Assembly: GCF_041296265.1 (NCBI RefSeq)
Contig: NC_091695.1
Location: 16,289,001-16,353,000, forward strand
From: Equus caballus
Taxonomy: Eukaryota > Chordata > Mammalia > Perissodactyla > Equidae
Direction of reading: 5' to 3'
DNA: 64,000 nucleotides
Positions 36,035 through 47,698 of this stretch are shown here, one piece after another. Every line of letters begins with the position of its first letter. The stretch's first letter is position 1. The notes beneath the pieces are model-generated. The model was not told the origin of the DNA and did no database searches. It saw nothing but the letters and a program-made list of their open reading frames with translations. The translations under genes and the position numbers were made by a program.

Positions 36035-36974
36035 TTAATAAGAATGCTTAAGAAGAATTATTTTGCTGACAATATCCTTGACATCCTTATTTCTCAAACT
36101 GTAGATCAGAGGATTCAACATGGAGATCACCACTGTGTAAAACACAGAGGCCACTTTGACTGTGTGCCTGGAGTTTTTGGAGTTGGGCACACAGTAGAGG
36201 AAGAGGATGGTGCCACAGAAGATAGTAACGGTGGTCAGGTGTGAGGCACAGGTGGAGAAGGCTTTGCAGCGCCCACTGGCTGAATGCATCTTGAGGATAG
36301 CAACAATGATAAATCCATAAGACATGAGAATGATGAGTAGTGTGCTAACCGCATTAAAGGTGGCAAAAATGAAAAGCAGCAACTGGTTGACATAAGTATC
36401 AGAGCAAGAGAGGGACAGCAACGAGGAGAATTCACAGAAGAAATGATTAATTGTGTTGAAACCTCGAAATGATAATTTGATAACAGAACATGTGAATATC
36501 AAGGAACAAGCTACTCCCCATGCATATGATCCGACCACTAGCACGGCACAGAGTTTCTGGGACATGGCAAATGTGTAGAGCAGAGGGTTACAAATGGCCA
36601 CAAAGCGGTCATAGGCCATCACAGCTAATAAAAAGAATTCAGTTACCGCAAAGGTACAAGAGAAAAAGAATTGTACTACACATCCTATAAATGAAACGGT
36701 TCTGTCTTCCACAACTAGGTTCACCAGGGTCTTGGGAGTAATGACGGAGGAAATAGCAGAAATCCACAAATGAGAGGCGGCTGAAGAAAAAGTACATAGG
36801 GGTGTGTAGCTTGGGGTTAATTTTGATTATTACAATCATCCCAATATTCCCTACAACAGTGACAGTGTAAATAGCCAGAAAAATCAAGAAGAGAGGGATT
36901 TGCAGTTCTGGGAAATCTGAGAAGCCCAAGAGAGTGAACGTGGCCCCAGTTTTATTTCTCTCTGACAGTAACAT
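36035..36974 (-). pseudogene. OR5D18: OR5D18-like olfactory receptor with a single +1 frameshift
   Basis: The start at 36974 reads [20 protein letters not shown] and closely follows human OR5D18/OR5D16 as recalled (N7 is a glycosylation site). GN in TM1, [14 protein letters not shown] and LSFVDFCY follow. Then an extra base in a run of Ts (As at 36751-36753 on the + strand) shifts the frame; apart from it the gene is whole. The remainder, open from 36769 to 36035, has [20 protein letters not shown] (TM2-loop), [15 protein letters not shown], the loop-2 block [32 protein letters not shown] in TM5, [30 protein letters not shown] and the stop at 36035. The span of 940 bases is 313 codons plus one base. 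With all key motifs intact, this is either a very recent pseudogene, a segregating allele, or a sequencing or assembly error. Confidence 0.92.
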
Positions 36975-37859
36975 GGTTTCTGTTTGTTAGAATCTGAATC
37001 AGTCCTGAAAATAAAAATATTAAGGAGAGTGAGGATATAAGAAGCTTGGTTAACTGCCCTTCCCAAGACTGCAAAATGAAGCAAAATATGCCTTTCAGGA
37101 TTTCTTTTTGTATTTTCTATGCAAGATACACTAAATGTCTAAAATTGTAAAACATAACGACCATTTAAAATGTTTCCTTATGTAAAAACAATACAGTTAT
37201 TGCATTATGTTTGTACTCAATTATAATTTTTAATATTTACAAAAAAGTATGAAATCAAGAGATTTATGGTTATTTTAAAGCAAATCCTCCCATAACACTT
37301 TCAGCTCTCCTTGAAAATTATAAGTTCATAAAAGATAAGCCTAGCATACTGCAATGACTGATTATGTCAGTACTATAATCAGTAACAAAAATGAGACATT
37401 TCTAAACAAATTAATTTTTGCATCATATATTCATACTTTGACATTAAGAATGAAAACCTCTACTTTACATTTGTGCCTTTATTGTTAATTCCTTATAGCA
37501 CTTTAATCTTTGCTTTTCACTCTGACTCAGTAAATCTGTTATCAAAGTTAAGCTTAATTGATTTTTCTCAAAGAGTATGCTCCTCAGCTCGGGGAATCCC
37601 AAATGTCAATCCTTCCTCATTGCTTGAGGAATAATAAAATTGGAACAGATGATAAAGGTTATCTAGTCTACCTCCTTGTTCTGGAGGTGACATAAGGGAA
37701 ACTGGAGAATCTTGGCTTTCCCAACGAAATGCAAGTAAGTACCAATCTACATGTCTGTGACCAGATCCTACATCTCCAGACTCCCAGCCCCAAATCCATT
37801 TTATTACACCAGACCCTGATCCGTATTCTTGTCTAGCTACTAACATATTTCCTTTATGA
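36975..37859. other. Intergenic, 5' flank of the OR5D18-like gene
   Basis: AT-rich DNA that would hold the leader exon and promoter of this OR if they are close. No element could be identified by eye. The 99-codon - strand frame at 37568-37867 has no recognised domain. Confidence 0.4.
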
Positions 37860-37874
37860 ATTATCATACCTTTT

Positions 37875-38116
37875 CTGTGTATGTGAGGAAGATTGGCTCT
37901 GGGCTAAGATCTGTTGCCAATCTTCCTCTTTATGCTTGAGGAAGACTATCACTGAGCTAATGTCTGTGCCGGTCTTCCTCTATTTTTATGTGGCATGTTA
38001 CCACAGCATAGCTTGATGAGCTGTGCTGGGTTTTCTCTGGGGATCCGAACCTGTGAACCCTGGGCTGCCGAAGTGGAGTGCATGAACTTAACCACTATGC
38101 AACCGGGCTGACCCCT
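37875..38116 (-). repeat. ERE-type SINE
   Basis: Reverse ERE with 'gaggaagattggctctgggc', 'gaggaagactatcactgagc', 'ccacagcatagcttgatgag' and 'tgcaaccgggctgacccc'. Flanked by related repeats, 'attatcatacctttt' at about 37860 and 'atcatcatactttt' at about 38118. The 88-codon frame at 37949-38215 is not a gene. Confidence 0.88.
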
Positions 38117-38131
38117 AATCATCATACTTTT

Positions 38132-39799
38132 AATTGACAAACTAGAGACTCTAAACCTATGAGAAATAGCCCAATGACAGCATACATGCCACAGAGTTAT
38201 GCTAGAAAGGAACATCGAGATGAAATGAGAAGGGGATTTAGGGACATTTTCTCTGCCAGGAATAACTAAGTATAGTAAAGACTCTGACTTAGAAACTTCT
38301 CTTTCAAAGGTCTCTCTCTCTCTCTTTCTCTCTTTCTACTCTCCCTTCAAGACATATAGGATATTCCTTCTGTCCTATATTACCTGTGAGGGAGAGAGAT
38401 TCTAAATTGGAGGTAGTACTGCATTATAAAGACTTTTCATGAGAAAATAGTAATACAAAAGAATTATAGTTCTGTAAATGGTTGCCAACACTTTTAAGAT
38501 CTTACCATTCTGGAAAACTCTTTCTCTATCATTTCTGGTAAGATTACCTCTGGTCCCACAACCCAAGAAATGGATTTCAGATGGCTCATCAATAAAAATG
38601 TCAGATCATATGCAAAACTGAGACACTCAAGAGCCCTCTGTCCCTATATTCATAAATTTGAGTATTAACGACAACCTCAAAAGACAATCCATCACAAAGT
38701 CAGATGTTCTAATTATCAAACTTTTTTCATAATACAATATTTAATTTAGCTAAAGCATTTAAAAATTCATTTTAAACTAATATTATATTTAATATAATGG
38801 CTCCTGTGTCCTGAAAACTATATAGGAAATATAACAGCTGAAATCTTCTTCCGTGTAATTCTTTTCCCAATTTTTTTGTAGCTTTTTGCCCACAAGGGAC
38901 ATGTGTATCCTGCTTTATAATCTTAATTAAAGCTGATCACTTTTAATTGTTTTGCAATAGAGGGTCTATTCAATCTCTGCTTGTTTCAATTTATTTAAAT
39001 ATTTGTCTGTTCTACCTGGATCCCTTTCCAAAAATTTGTAGAATCAAGATAATGCACATTCCCTCAAATTCTCAGAGCTCTTCTCTCCCCACAACTCCTG
39101 TACCTCGGCTCCTCCCCACTCCAGTACCAGTTCTTCATGGGCTGTTAGCGAGGAGTTCAGCCAAGCCAGGCCCTCTGACACAAAGCTCTTGAGAATAAAT
39201 AAATAAATGTATCCTCTTCTTTGCATGTTCATATGTGTAACTTTTGCAGGGGCTAAATATTTTTCAAGAGCTGTCTAGATCTAAAGGATAAGTTCCCCCA
39301 TCATGTTGTTTTCTACATACCCTACATTGAAATTAGCATCAATCTGTCTCTAGAATCTTAAAAGAAACCTGCTGGAGGCAAAGGGAGGACCTCTGCAGAT
39401 TGGGAGTGATGCATGTGTTCTTATAGCTACAGTCACTACCTTTGGGACATGAACCCTAGAGACCACCCATTGCCCCATTCTCTTGAGGTCATTAAATAAA
39501 CAATTAAAATTAATCACCTTTCTCTAACATAATTCTTGTATGCTAGAAAACCTGGAGCAGCATAAGGGGTATTTCACATGAAAATTTATAAGGTCACTTC
39601 CCCCAGGCCCCTAATTAGTCCCATACCTCATACAACTACCAAAATTATGTAATTATAAACGTCCTCATTATCGAGTATTACATGAGTGACTACTATATGG
39701 CAAGCATAACTGTCTGCCTCCATATCATCCACTCTCACCATACTGGAGATCTTCTAGGTCATCTTGATGCCTTCAGAGTTAAATCAGAAATATTTACAA
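38132..39799. other. Intergenic with CT microsatellite, no gene
   Basis: A (TC)n run lies at 38311-38336. The stretch 39040-39210 is less AT-rich and ends in an 'aataaataaataaa' string, which could be the tail of a retroposed sequence, but I recognise no parent. Otherwise nothing. Confidence 0.4.
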
Positions 39800-40270
39800 A
39801 TTTAATATTAAGTTGGGGAAATTATGCAGTCCCTTTTAAATCTTTGTTCTGTTCTATTACCCTTGCCCCAGCTAGTCTGACCTCTTTCCTTCTGTTCCTT
39901 GCCTTCTGTTTCTAGAAAATATTGTATATTCCTTACTTATGGTCTTTTCTGCCAGTTTTTTCCCCCTACCTTGGAATGCTTTCCCTTAAGTTTTTGTTCA
40001 AATGGACCTTTCAGTGGAAACTTCCGTGAACATACTATTATACGGCAGGGGCTACTCCACTATCCACTTTAATGTTTAAAGTACTTAACAAGCTTCAAAT
40101 ATATTTTTAATCTTTATTTATTGCAGTTATTATATATTGTTTGTTTCTCCCTGCTAGAATAAAAATTCCAGAGAAAAAGAAAAGCAGAGAATGTGTTCAC
40201 TTATATATTCTAAACTCCTACATCAATTGATTAACATAAAGTAAGTGTACCAAGAATCTTACTGAATAAT
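39800..40270 (+). repeat. L2 LINE 3' end
   Basis: Good L2 order: 'tctgttccttgccttctgtt', 'ccttggaatgctttccctta', 'gcttcaaatatatttttaat', 'ctgctagaataaaaattcca', 'tagagcagagaatgtgttca'-like text. Sense orientation. The 77-codon frame at 39682-39915 overlaps it. Confidence 0.7.
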
Positions 40271-42084
40271 AAACATGACCTTCCAAGGAACTTGGAATAG
40301 AGCCAAACTTTCCAGAACTATGAGGAATTTAAGATCAGACAGGAGATAGTTCACAAAGAACAATAAGGATGTTTTAGAAGTGATTATTGAAACTTGGCGG
40401 TCAAAATAAAACAAAATAAGACAAACCAAAACAAGTGTCCACTCTGCTGAATTTTCTATCTCTAGTCAGAAACCAGGGAAATAAGGTTGAGTACATAATG
40501 AGGATATGTAATTACTCATTCATTCATTCTTTCAATAAATATTTATTAGAGGTTTACCCTAAGCTAGGTGCTATCTTAGGCATTGGAGAAGAAGAGCAAG
40601 AATGTCCATTTTTCAACAAATTTAATTTAATGGGGAATAAAAAATAAATATGCAATGATTTTCCAGTAATTATAAATGCAAAAAAATATATAATTGAAGG
40701 TTTCATTTTAAATAGGGAGGTCAGACAAGACTATAGTGAGGTGGTATTTGAGTGTGGACCATTTCCAAGTGAGAAAGCAAATTATGCAAATAACTGAGGG
40801 AAGAGCGTTGAATTTGAGACAAAGGGAATAGCAAATACAATTGATTTTCAAATCGACAGTCAGCTTTTTTCATGCATCTCAATAATTCTGCAGTTTGCAG
40901 TAGTGTCCTATGTTTTCTAAACCCCTTTTGCAACAAATGTAACTTGGATATTTCAGCATGATATTATTTATGGCAGAAAGGAAAAAGGAAGCTTATCTGG
41001 GTATATCAATTGGTGGTCCTTTAAAGCTGTATTTGTGCCACTGTGTTGGTACTTTTTAGAACAACAACAAAATATGAGATGGCACTAGTTGAGTACTTTT
41101 GTGGTACATTTTCTTTAAGAAATTGTCCTTAAATAATTTCAGCTCTACTGAAATAATCTGGGATGATAAAACCAAAAGAGGTTTATCAATGTAGTTTTAA
41201 AACTTTGTCTTTTAAAGACATTCAAGGAAATAAAAAGTACTTCCACCAATGTTACAAGCGACAAGACAATCAACTATAAGAACTACATTGCTACACTGCT
41301 TCTCTTTCCTGTCCCAAATGCATTTTTGGCCAAAAGTCCTGTGTGCAGCCTGGAAAGCAAGACTATGTGTAGTGTTCTTTGTCCTGAAAGGTAAAGACAT
41401 TTTAGGGACAGTGAGTCCCTGACTTCCCATCCACTTGCTAACAGTACTAAGTCATTAACAGGAGTTTATAAAAAATGTAACCATCGATAAAATAAGCATT
41501 AGAATAAACACTCATGCCAAAATTGCATCTAACAAAATAACATATTGTTATATAATTTAATACCAAACTCACTTTAAATTTCCCCAGTTGTCTCAAAGAT
41601 ATATTTGTACAGTTAGTTTGAATCAAGAAGCAAACAAATTTGGTTGTTATAACTAAAATTTTTTTATTATGTAACAGTTCCATGTATTCTGTAGCATTAT
41701 GTTCTGTGTAGTGTGTAACAGTTTTGAGTGTGTGTTCATGTACATGTATGTGCGTTCAGGTAATTTTTTGGAAAAATTGGACCATCTGTATTTTTCTTAT
41801 TGCTTTATTTGTCATCATTTGACTTGTTCCTGCACCAATTCCTTTAAACTGGTACATCAAGAAGCTTTATTAGTTTAGATTCACTCTTTTAGTTTCCTTT
41901 AGGCAAGAATTCTTCATAGGTGGTTGTGACTATTGCCAGTTGCATCAAATTGTGACATACGTGTTAACTAGTTGTCCACTTTTAGTGCTGCTAAGTCTGA
42001 TCTGTGGATTCAGGCAGTGTCAGGTTGATTACTTCCTTTAAACATTTCCCACCAACTTTTCACTTGATGACTTTAATAGTCTCC
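40271..42084. other. Intergenic, no gene recognised
   Basis: Text at about 40505-40590 ('cattcattctttcaataaat' and 'taagctaggtgctatcttag') is of the kind found in old dispersed repeats. The remainder is unassigned. Frames of 70-78 codons here (40435-40647, 40721-40936, 41212-41430, 41447-41683) have no family resemblance. Confidence 0.4.
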
Positions 42085-42245
42085 AAGGTACTAGAGTGAA
42101 AGGACACTAGATTTAGAGTTAACAGAGTTGAGTTCCTGTCTTAAATTAATCATTTCAGTCAATTCTAGGCTAGTTTCTTGAATCTCTGTGTCATCATCTA
42201 CGCAATAGATGTAACTGTTCTTGCCCAATATACTTCTCAGCATAA
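42085..42245 (+). repeat. MIR SINE remnant
   Basis: 'gacactagatttagagttaa', 'cagagttgagttcctgtctt', 'tttcttgaatctctgtgtca' and 'tcatctacgcaatagatgta' follow the MIR order in sense orientation. Confidence 0.6.
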
Positions 42246-42487
42246 GCTGATTGTTAGAAAGCCCAAGATTGTGGATTCATAGAATTTGCAGAACCCAAGG
42301 AATGAAAGTATCAGAAGAGTATCATCCCCCCTTTTATCACATAGCATATCCATCTGTATCTCCCAAAAAATACACAATGCTTCAGTGACATACAACACAA
42401 ATAACTTCAAGGGAATTCAGTTTACCGATTCAAAATATGCTGACATCAGTCACCAAAAATACCTCATGCGAATATGTGCTGTAGGTT

Positions 42488-42720
42488 TTAGAAGACTCTG
42501 TTTCCACTGCTTTTAAGATTAAAAACATCTTTTGAGATTGGTTCAGAAAACAGGACTTTTGTGTCAATTAATTTCTGGAAGGCATCCTTCGCATCTTTAT
42601 TCCTCAAGCTATAGATCGGAGAGTTCAACATGAGGTTGACCATTGTGTAAAATACAGAGGCCACTTTGACAATTTGCCAAGAGTTTTTGGAGTTTTCCAT
42701 CTACAGACAGCTGTAGAGTT
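42488..42720 (-). pseudogene. OR5D14-like 3' fragment (loop 3 to C-terminus)
   Basis: Only the end of an OR5D-type receptor remains: a worn LYxC, then [39 protein letters not shown] and [10 protein letters not shown], matching the close of human OR5D14/OR5D18 as recalled. The usual stop is lost and the frame runs on to 42488. The PMLNPLIY motif of TM7 is altered to LMLNSPIY. Upstream of about 42720 the OR similarity ends abruptly and an endogenous-retrovirus-like sequence begins, so everything before TM7 is missing. It lies on the same strand as its OR5D neighbours, between OR5D18-like and OR5D13-like genes, where human has OR5D14. Confidence 0.85.
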
Positions 42721-42960
42721 AACATGGCCCTAAGCAAAACATTAAAGAAATACTTTTATCCATCCCATGGGAATGTGAATTGTTTATTATTTTTTTAATT
42801 AAAAAGCAAAGTAAAATAATACAGTTGCCAAATAAATGATAGAATACTATATTCCATAAGCCACATGCATCTGTTCCAGGGCTACTATTTGGTTGAGTTT
42901 TCCATAGTCTACAGTCATTCTCCAAGATCCGTCTGGTTTCCTTCTGCGTGATGAAGTCTT
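42721..42960 (-). mobile_element. Endogenous retrovirus pol (reverse transcriptase) fragment, fossil
   Basis: A short stretch near 42890-42945 reads KPDGSWRMTVDY and KLNQ on the - strand, a signature of the N-terminal part of retroviral reverse transcriptase. Only this small piece is recognisable. It is broken, lacks LTRs in view, and abuts the OR5D14-like fragment. The family cannot be fixed from so little; a gamma- or ERVL-type element is possible. Confidence 0.6.
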
Positions 42961-42964
42961 CTTA

Positions 42965-43150
42965 AGATTTTTTTTTACTGTAAATGCACTGAAGATATTC
43001 CTTTAACTTTTTTTGTCTGAAAATACTTTGTTCCCTCTATATCTTTAAAGAATAATTCTTAGGCACAGGATCATAGTTCTACAGTTATTTCCTTCACTCG
43101 TTGTCTTCTACCTTCCATTGTTCATTGGAGAGTCTGTTATGGTCTTCTGC
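42965..43150 (-). repeat. Possible L1 fragment, antisense
   Basis: 'ttttttgtctgaaaatactt', 'ttcttaggcacaggatcata' and 'ttccattgttcattggagag' recall the reverse of an L1 ORF2 region. Weak. Confidence 0.4.
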
Positions 43151-44411
43151 TTCAGGTAGGTTAGGGAAGATCACTGCAGACCAACAATTCCATGAAATAA
43201 CTTTGTTTAAAAAATTAATTGCAAAAATTATTTTTTACAGAGAGAAATAGAAGCAATTAGGACTAGATTATTAAAATTTCAGAGTGGAAAGAGGCCTTCC
43301 TTGGTGAGCTGGCAGTCACCAGCTGTTTCCTTCACTGTACACATTTTCTGATTTTGGGAACAGGCTGAGTTTCAGGTTTGGCACTTGCAGAGGGACATTG
43401 CTGAGAAAACAAAGAATCCAGCAGTGCTTTGTGGACACATAAGAATTTATTGATAAATTGAAAACTAAAGAAACCAAAAAGACATGACCAGTTTTTCCAC
43501 CAGGGCATTTGTTTTATTCTAGGAAGCATGGGGGGTTGGGAATCTGAACCAGAAAGGCAGAATCAAATGTCCTACAGAAATGTCATGGTGCTTAGGAAAA
43601 AAAAATCTAAATAGAGAATCAAGACCTTCCGAAAAAGCTTGACCATCTCTCCCTCACGATATTCGTCTAGCTATTAAGCTGCATGGGGTAGCAGGAGAGT
43701 GCGTTAAACTCAAACTTCAGAGGGTAGAGCTCAATCATTAACAACCTTTCAGATCTGAGGGAGACACACATCTGTCAGGTCTCAATCAAAACCCCAGCCA
43801 AGTCAAGGACTACAGAAGACCATAGGATGGCTGAGTCATGAGAAAACGTTTTCCTCTAGCCTGCTGATTTTAATGGCTTCTTTACTAATCTCTGGAAGAT
43901 CTATTTCCTCCTTTTTATCCCAGCAATCCTTCCAGTACATTTAAGACAAGTCACCATTCTAATTTCTCTCTTTTAAAAACCAAGAATAGCTGTTTTCTTT
44001 TCCTGACCAGACAATGACTCACATATACAGGGTCTGTTTTTCTCAGAATTAACAGCAATTTGAAATCCATTTTTTTATGGACAAACTGAATTCTCACCTT
44101 GAATCTCAAAGGGACAATTACATAAGAGGACAATTATACCTCATTACTACAATTCTCAAAGGCTTAGTAACATAAATATTATGAGAATGCCATCAGTCAC
44201 AATGCAGGAGAATATCTGCATGCATTAACGAGTATATGTATATTGTACCATAATTTATTTGGCTATGTGTAAGTTTATATAAGCTTGTGTGTATATATAA
44301 ATACTTCTCTATGTTAAGAGACAAGATCTTTCCATATCACTTCTGCCATTTCCTATTTATCCTTGATAGGTCTATGGAAACAGCTCTTCATGGATGAGAA
44401 TCCACCTCTTC
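43151..44411. other. Intergenic, nothing recognised
   Basis: No gene. Chance frames of 60-65 codons only. Confidence 0.45.
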
Positions 44412-44428
44412 TAGGAAAATCACTTTTT

Positions 44429-44645
44429 GGTTTTTTTTGTTTGTTGGTTTGTTTCAGTTTTTTTTGAGGAAGACTGGCCCTGAGCTAACATCCATGCCCA
44501 TCTTCCTCCACTTTATATGTGGGACACCTCCCACAGTATGGCGTGCCAAGTGGTGCCGTGTCCGCACCCAAGATCCAAACCAGCGAACCCTGGGCTGCCA
44601 AAGCAGAATGTGTGAACTTAACCACTGCTCCACCAGGCCAGCCCT
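44429..44645 (-). repeat. ERE-type SINE, perfect 17-bp TSD
   Basis: Reverse ERE: 'gaggaagactggccctgagc', 'cacctcccacagtatggcgt', 'gtgccgtgtccgcacccaag', 'ccaccaggccagccc'. Flanked by the identical 17-bp duplication 'taggaaaatcacttttt' at 44412-44428 and 44646-44662. Four overlapping frames of 67-86 codons here are shadows of the SINE. Confidence 0.94.
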
Positions 44646-44769
44646 TAGGAAAATCACTTTTTAAAGGAACAAAGTCCAAAAAGCTCATACAAGGACAAAA
44701 ATACCCACATGCATCACTCTCCTTACACTTTTCTCTTTCCTATATTACTGCATATGCCAGAAGAACAAT

Positions 44770-45880
44770 TTTCTCCTAAGTTAAAATATTGGATTTCATT
44801 TCTCATGGGTGAACATCTAGGAAAGGAATTGTTGAGTTGTATGGGAAATGTTTGTACAACTTCATAAAATATAGCTAAACTGTTTTCAAAGTCATTTTAC
44901 CTTTTACTACCATCTGAAATGTATGAGCATTCCTCTTGCTCCACATTTTCACCAGTATTTGGTATTTCAGTCGTATTCATTTTAGCGATTTAGCTAGTAT
45001 GCAATGGTGTCTTACTGTGGTTTTAAAAAGAACTTCATTGATGACTAATGATGTTTAGTATCTTTTTATGTGTTTATAGATGATTTGTATATCTCGTTTT
45101 GTCAAGTGCTAAAATATTTCACTGATTCTTTAAGGAGATTGTTTGTCTTCTTGTTTTGAGTATAAACAGTTTTTCATGTGTTCTACAGACAAATTTTCTG
45201 TCAAACACGTATACTGCAAATATTTACAAACAGTCTGTGGCTTACATTTTCATTTTCTTAATGGTGTCTTTCACCATTAGGAAACTTTTACCATGAGTTT
45301 TTAACATTAATGAAGTTTCTTTTATCATTTAAAAAATAATTTTCTTGAAGAAGATTAGCCCTGAGCTGGCATCTGTGCCAATCTTCCTCTGTTTTTCTGT
45401 ATGTGGGACAGCTCCACAGCGTGACTGGTAAGTGGAGTAGGTCCATGACTGGGATCTGAACCAGCAAACCCAGGCTGCCTAAGCGGAGTACATGGAACTG
45501 TAACCACTCGGCCACAGGGGCAGGCCCTTATCAATTTTTGGATGGTCCATCCTTTCTGTGTTTCATCTAAAAAATTCCTGCCACAAACTCCAGAATATTG
45601 TTCTGTTTTGTACTAAAATTTTGTAGTTTGATTTTTGTGTTTAGGACTATGATCCAGTTCCTCTAATTCAAGTTAATAGTTGTGTATGATGTGCGGTAAA
45701 AGTTAAGGCTCATTTATCCATATGGATATCCAATTATCTCAGCAGCACTATTTGCTGAAAATTATCTCTCCATTGAACTATATTAGCATTGGATTATCAT
45801 GGAAATTTAGATGACCACATATGCTTGAGCCCTTTTTGGGACTCTATTACTCTAATATCCTACTGCCTTTATTACTTTTT
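44770..45880 (-). repeat. Old L1 ORF2-end fragment, antisense, split by an ERE
   Basis: Reverse L1 order is clear: 'ttccatttctcatgggtgaa'-like text, 'ttgctccacattttcaccag', 'gcaatggtgtcttactgtgg', 'ttttctgtcaaacacgtata', 'atgatccagttcctctaatt' and 'ccaattatctcagcagcact'. The ERE at 45328-45527 lies inside it, so it is younger than the L1. Confidence 0.75.
45328..45527 (-). repeat. ERE-type SINE inserted into L1
   Basis: Reverse ERE: 'gaagaagattagccctgagc', 'gtatgtgggacagctccaca', 'ccactcggccacaggggcag'. The short duplication 'ttatca' lies at 45322-45327 and 45528-45533. The 75-codon frame at 45288-45515 is a shadow. Confidence 0.88.
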
Positions 45881-46441
45881 TTTTTTGGAATAAAGTATGA
45901 ATTTAGGGAACATAGAGCAATATTTAATTTTACTTACTAGTCAGCAAGCTATAATTTTCATGAATAAAAGTGAGTTTCTGCCATTCCATACGATAAAAAA
46001 CAAGCGATTGGTTACTGTACAAGATACAGTGAGCTTAAGCATTTATTAAAGCCATCTCTGAAGTATGAGCTTCCTGATTACAATTCAAAGGAACTATTCT
46101 AGATCTGCACATACTTGATGAACTGAGAATTAGTTGTACTTAGGAAACACACATCTATAATTACACTATATGATAAAGCATTGAAAAATATTTTATAAAT
46201 ATTACAAAATATAGTTCACAAATTTTATTTTCTAAAATTTTGGTTTGCACATGGTTTAGAGCTATTTCACTAATAATTAATGAATGCAAAAATTCATACT
46301 CATAAAATGTGCTGCCACAGATATATTAACTAATAGCTTGTTGAATAAATAGTTGGAATTATCAATTGCACTATAAGAGTTGAACAATCTGTAGCATAGC
46401 AAATCAAATTTTTCAGAAATAAAATAATGAATCTAACAATA
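45881..46441. other. Intergenic, 3' flank of the OR5D13-like gene
   Basis: AT-rich. No gene or clear repeat. A short T run lies near 45878-45888. Confidence 0.45.
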
Positions 46442-47389
46442 TTATATTGAGTGAGAAAGCAATTTTGTGACCACTAATTTTCTGAATGTGTCTTTCACAT
46501 CTTTGTTCCTAAGGCTGTAGATCAAAGGATTCAGCATAGGAATCACCACTGTGTAAAACACAGAAGCCACTTTAACTACGAGCCAAGAAGTTTTAGGATT
46601 AGGGATACAGTAAAGGAAAAGAATGGTTCCATGGAAGATGGTGATGGCTGTCAGATGGGAGGCACAGGTGGAGAAAGTTTTCTGGCGCCCACTTGCAGAA
46701 GGCATCCTCATAACAGTGATAAAAATGAGTATATAGGACAGAAGAATAATCATCAGACTGCTCCCCTCATTAAATATGGCAATGATAAAACACAGCATCT
46801 GGCTGATATGGGGATCTGAGCAGGAGACAGAAACAATTACAGAGTAGTCACAGATAAAATTATTTATGATGCTAGACTCACAATAGGATAATGCAAGAAG
46901 AAAATATGTGAGTGTCAGGGCACACACTATACCCCATGAGTAAGACCCAGCCACCAGAAGCACACAAAGCTTCTGGGACATAATAGTGGTATAGAGTAAG
47001 GGGTTACAAACTGCCACAAAACGATCATAGGCCATCGCTGCTAACATGAACGTTTCTGTTACAGCAAATATGCAAGCAAAACAAAATTGTAGAATGCAAC
47101 CAGAGAAAGGGATGGTTCTGTCTTCTGCAATCAAGTTCTCCAACAGTTTAGGTGTAACTATGGTAGAATAACAGAAATCTACAAAGGACAAGTGACTAAG
47201 AAAAAAGTACATGATCGTGTGGAGTTTTGGATTGATCTTGATGATTATTATCATGCCTAAATTCCCCACGACAGTGACTGTGTAGGTAGACAAGAAAACC
47301 AGGAAGAGTGGAATCTGGAGTTCTGGATATTCTGAAAAACCCAGGAGAATAAAAGTAGGTATGATACTTTGATTTCCTTTGGATAACAT
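46442..47389 (-). CDS. OR5D13: Intact OR5D13-like olfactory receptor, 315 aa
   Basis: Complete class II OR. I prefer the ATG at 47389 ([20 protein letters not shown]), which aligns with the start of human OR5D13 as recalled and puts an N-glycosylation site at N6; an in-frame ATG at 47416 would add nine residues. Marks: GN at 42-43 (TM1), [14 protein letters not shown] at 51-64 with the same unusual I for P/T seen in OR5D13, disulfide cysteines C98 and C180, [15 protein letters not shown] at 119-133, the loop-2 block [32 protein letters not shown] in TM5, [10 protein letters not shown] at 237-246, and [19 protein letters not shown] from 284. Nothing needed for function is missing, so it should be a G-protein-coupled odorant receptor of olfactory neurons. 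OR5D14-like and OR5D18-like loci on the same strand below it and two more OR5D copies above it mark a tandem array. Recognised from memory, not by alignment. Confidence 0.95.
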   Translation of the reverse strand: MLSKGNQSIIPTFILLGFSEYPELQIPLFLVFLSTYTVTVVGNLGMIIIIKINPKLHTIMYFFLSHLSFVDFCYSTIVTPKLLENLIAEDRTIPFSGCILQFCFACIFAVTETFMLAAMAYDRFVAVCNPLLYTTIMSQKLCVLLVAGSYSWGIVCALTLTYFLLALSYCESSIINNFICDYSVIVSVSCSDPHISQMLCFIIAIFNEGSSLMIILLSYILIFITVMRMPSASGRQKTFSTCASHLTAITIFHGTILFLYCIPNPKTSWLVVKVASVFYTVVIPMLNPLIYSLRNKDVKDTFRKLVVTKLLSHSI

Positions 47390-47499
47390 CACGATTCCTG
47401 TTGAGTAAAGAATCAAAAGCCATTCCTAAAAATACAACTGAATACAGGAAGAAACAGAGAGAAGAAAGAGGCTTCCTATTTGTCTGTGAAGTTTGTACA
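47390..47499. other. 5' flank of the OR5D13-like gene
   Basis: Short flank between the gene and a MER20 element. A leader exon acceptor would be expected close to the ATG; none is certain. Confidence 0.35.
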
Positions 47500-47698
47500 G
47501 AACAGTGATTCTCGAAGTATAGTTCCCAACCAGCAGCAAGAACACCTGACAATTTGTTAGGGGTGCAAATTCTCTAGCCACATCACCAACTTCCTGAATC
47601 AAAAACTCTAGTATGGGGACCACAGTTTGTGATTTAACCACCCCTCGAGGTGATTTTGGATTTTGATGCATGCTAAATTACGAGAATCATTGTTATAG
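47500..47698 (+). repeat. MER20 hAT DNA transposon
   Basis: Nearly the whole MER20 order is present: 'acagtgattctcgaagtata', 'gttaggggtgcaaattctct', 'ttcctgaatcaaaaactcta', 'gatttaaccacccctcgagg' and 'gcatgctaaattacgagaat'. It lies about 110 bp upstream of the OR5D13-like start. The 81-codon frame at 47426-47671 overlaps it and is not a gene. Confidence 0.88.

Noticed and set aside
43332-43529. 65-codon - strand frame considered as a processed pseudogene
   Set aside because: No parent protein recognised and no clear poly-A tail or target duplication.
46631-46819. 62-codon + strand frame inside the OR5D13-like gene
   Set aside because: Antisense shadow of conserved OR coding sequence.
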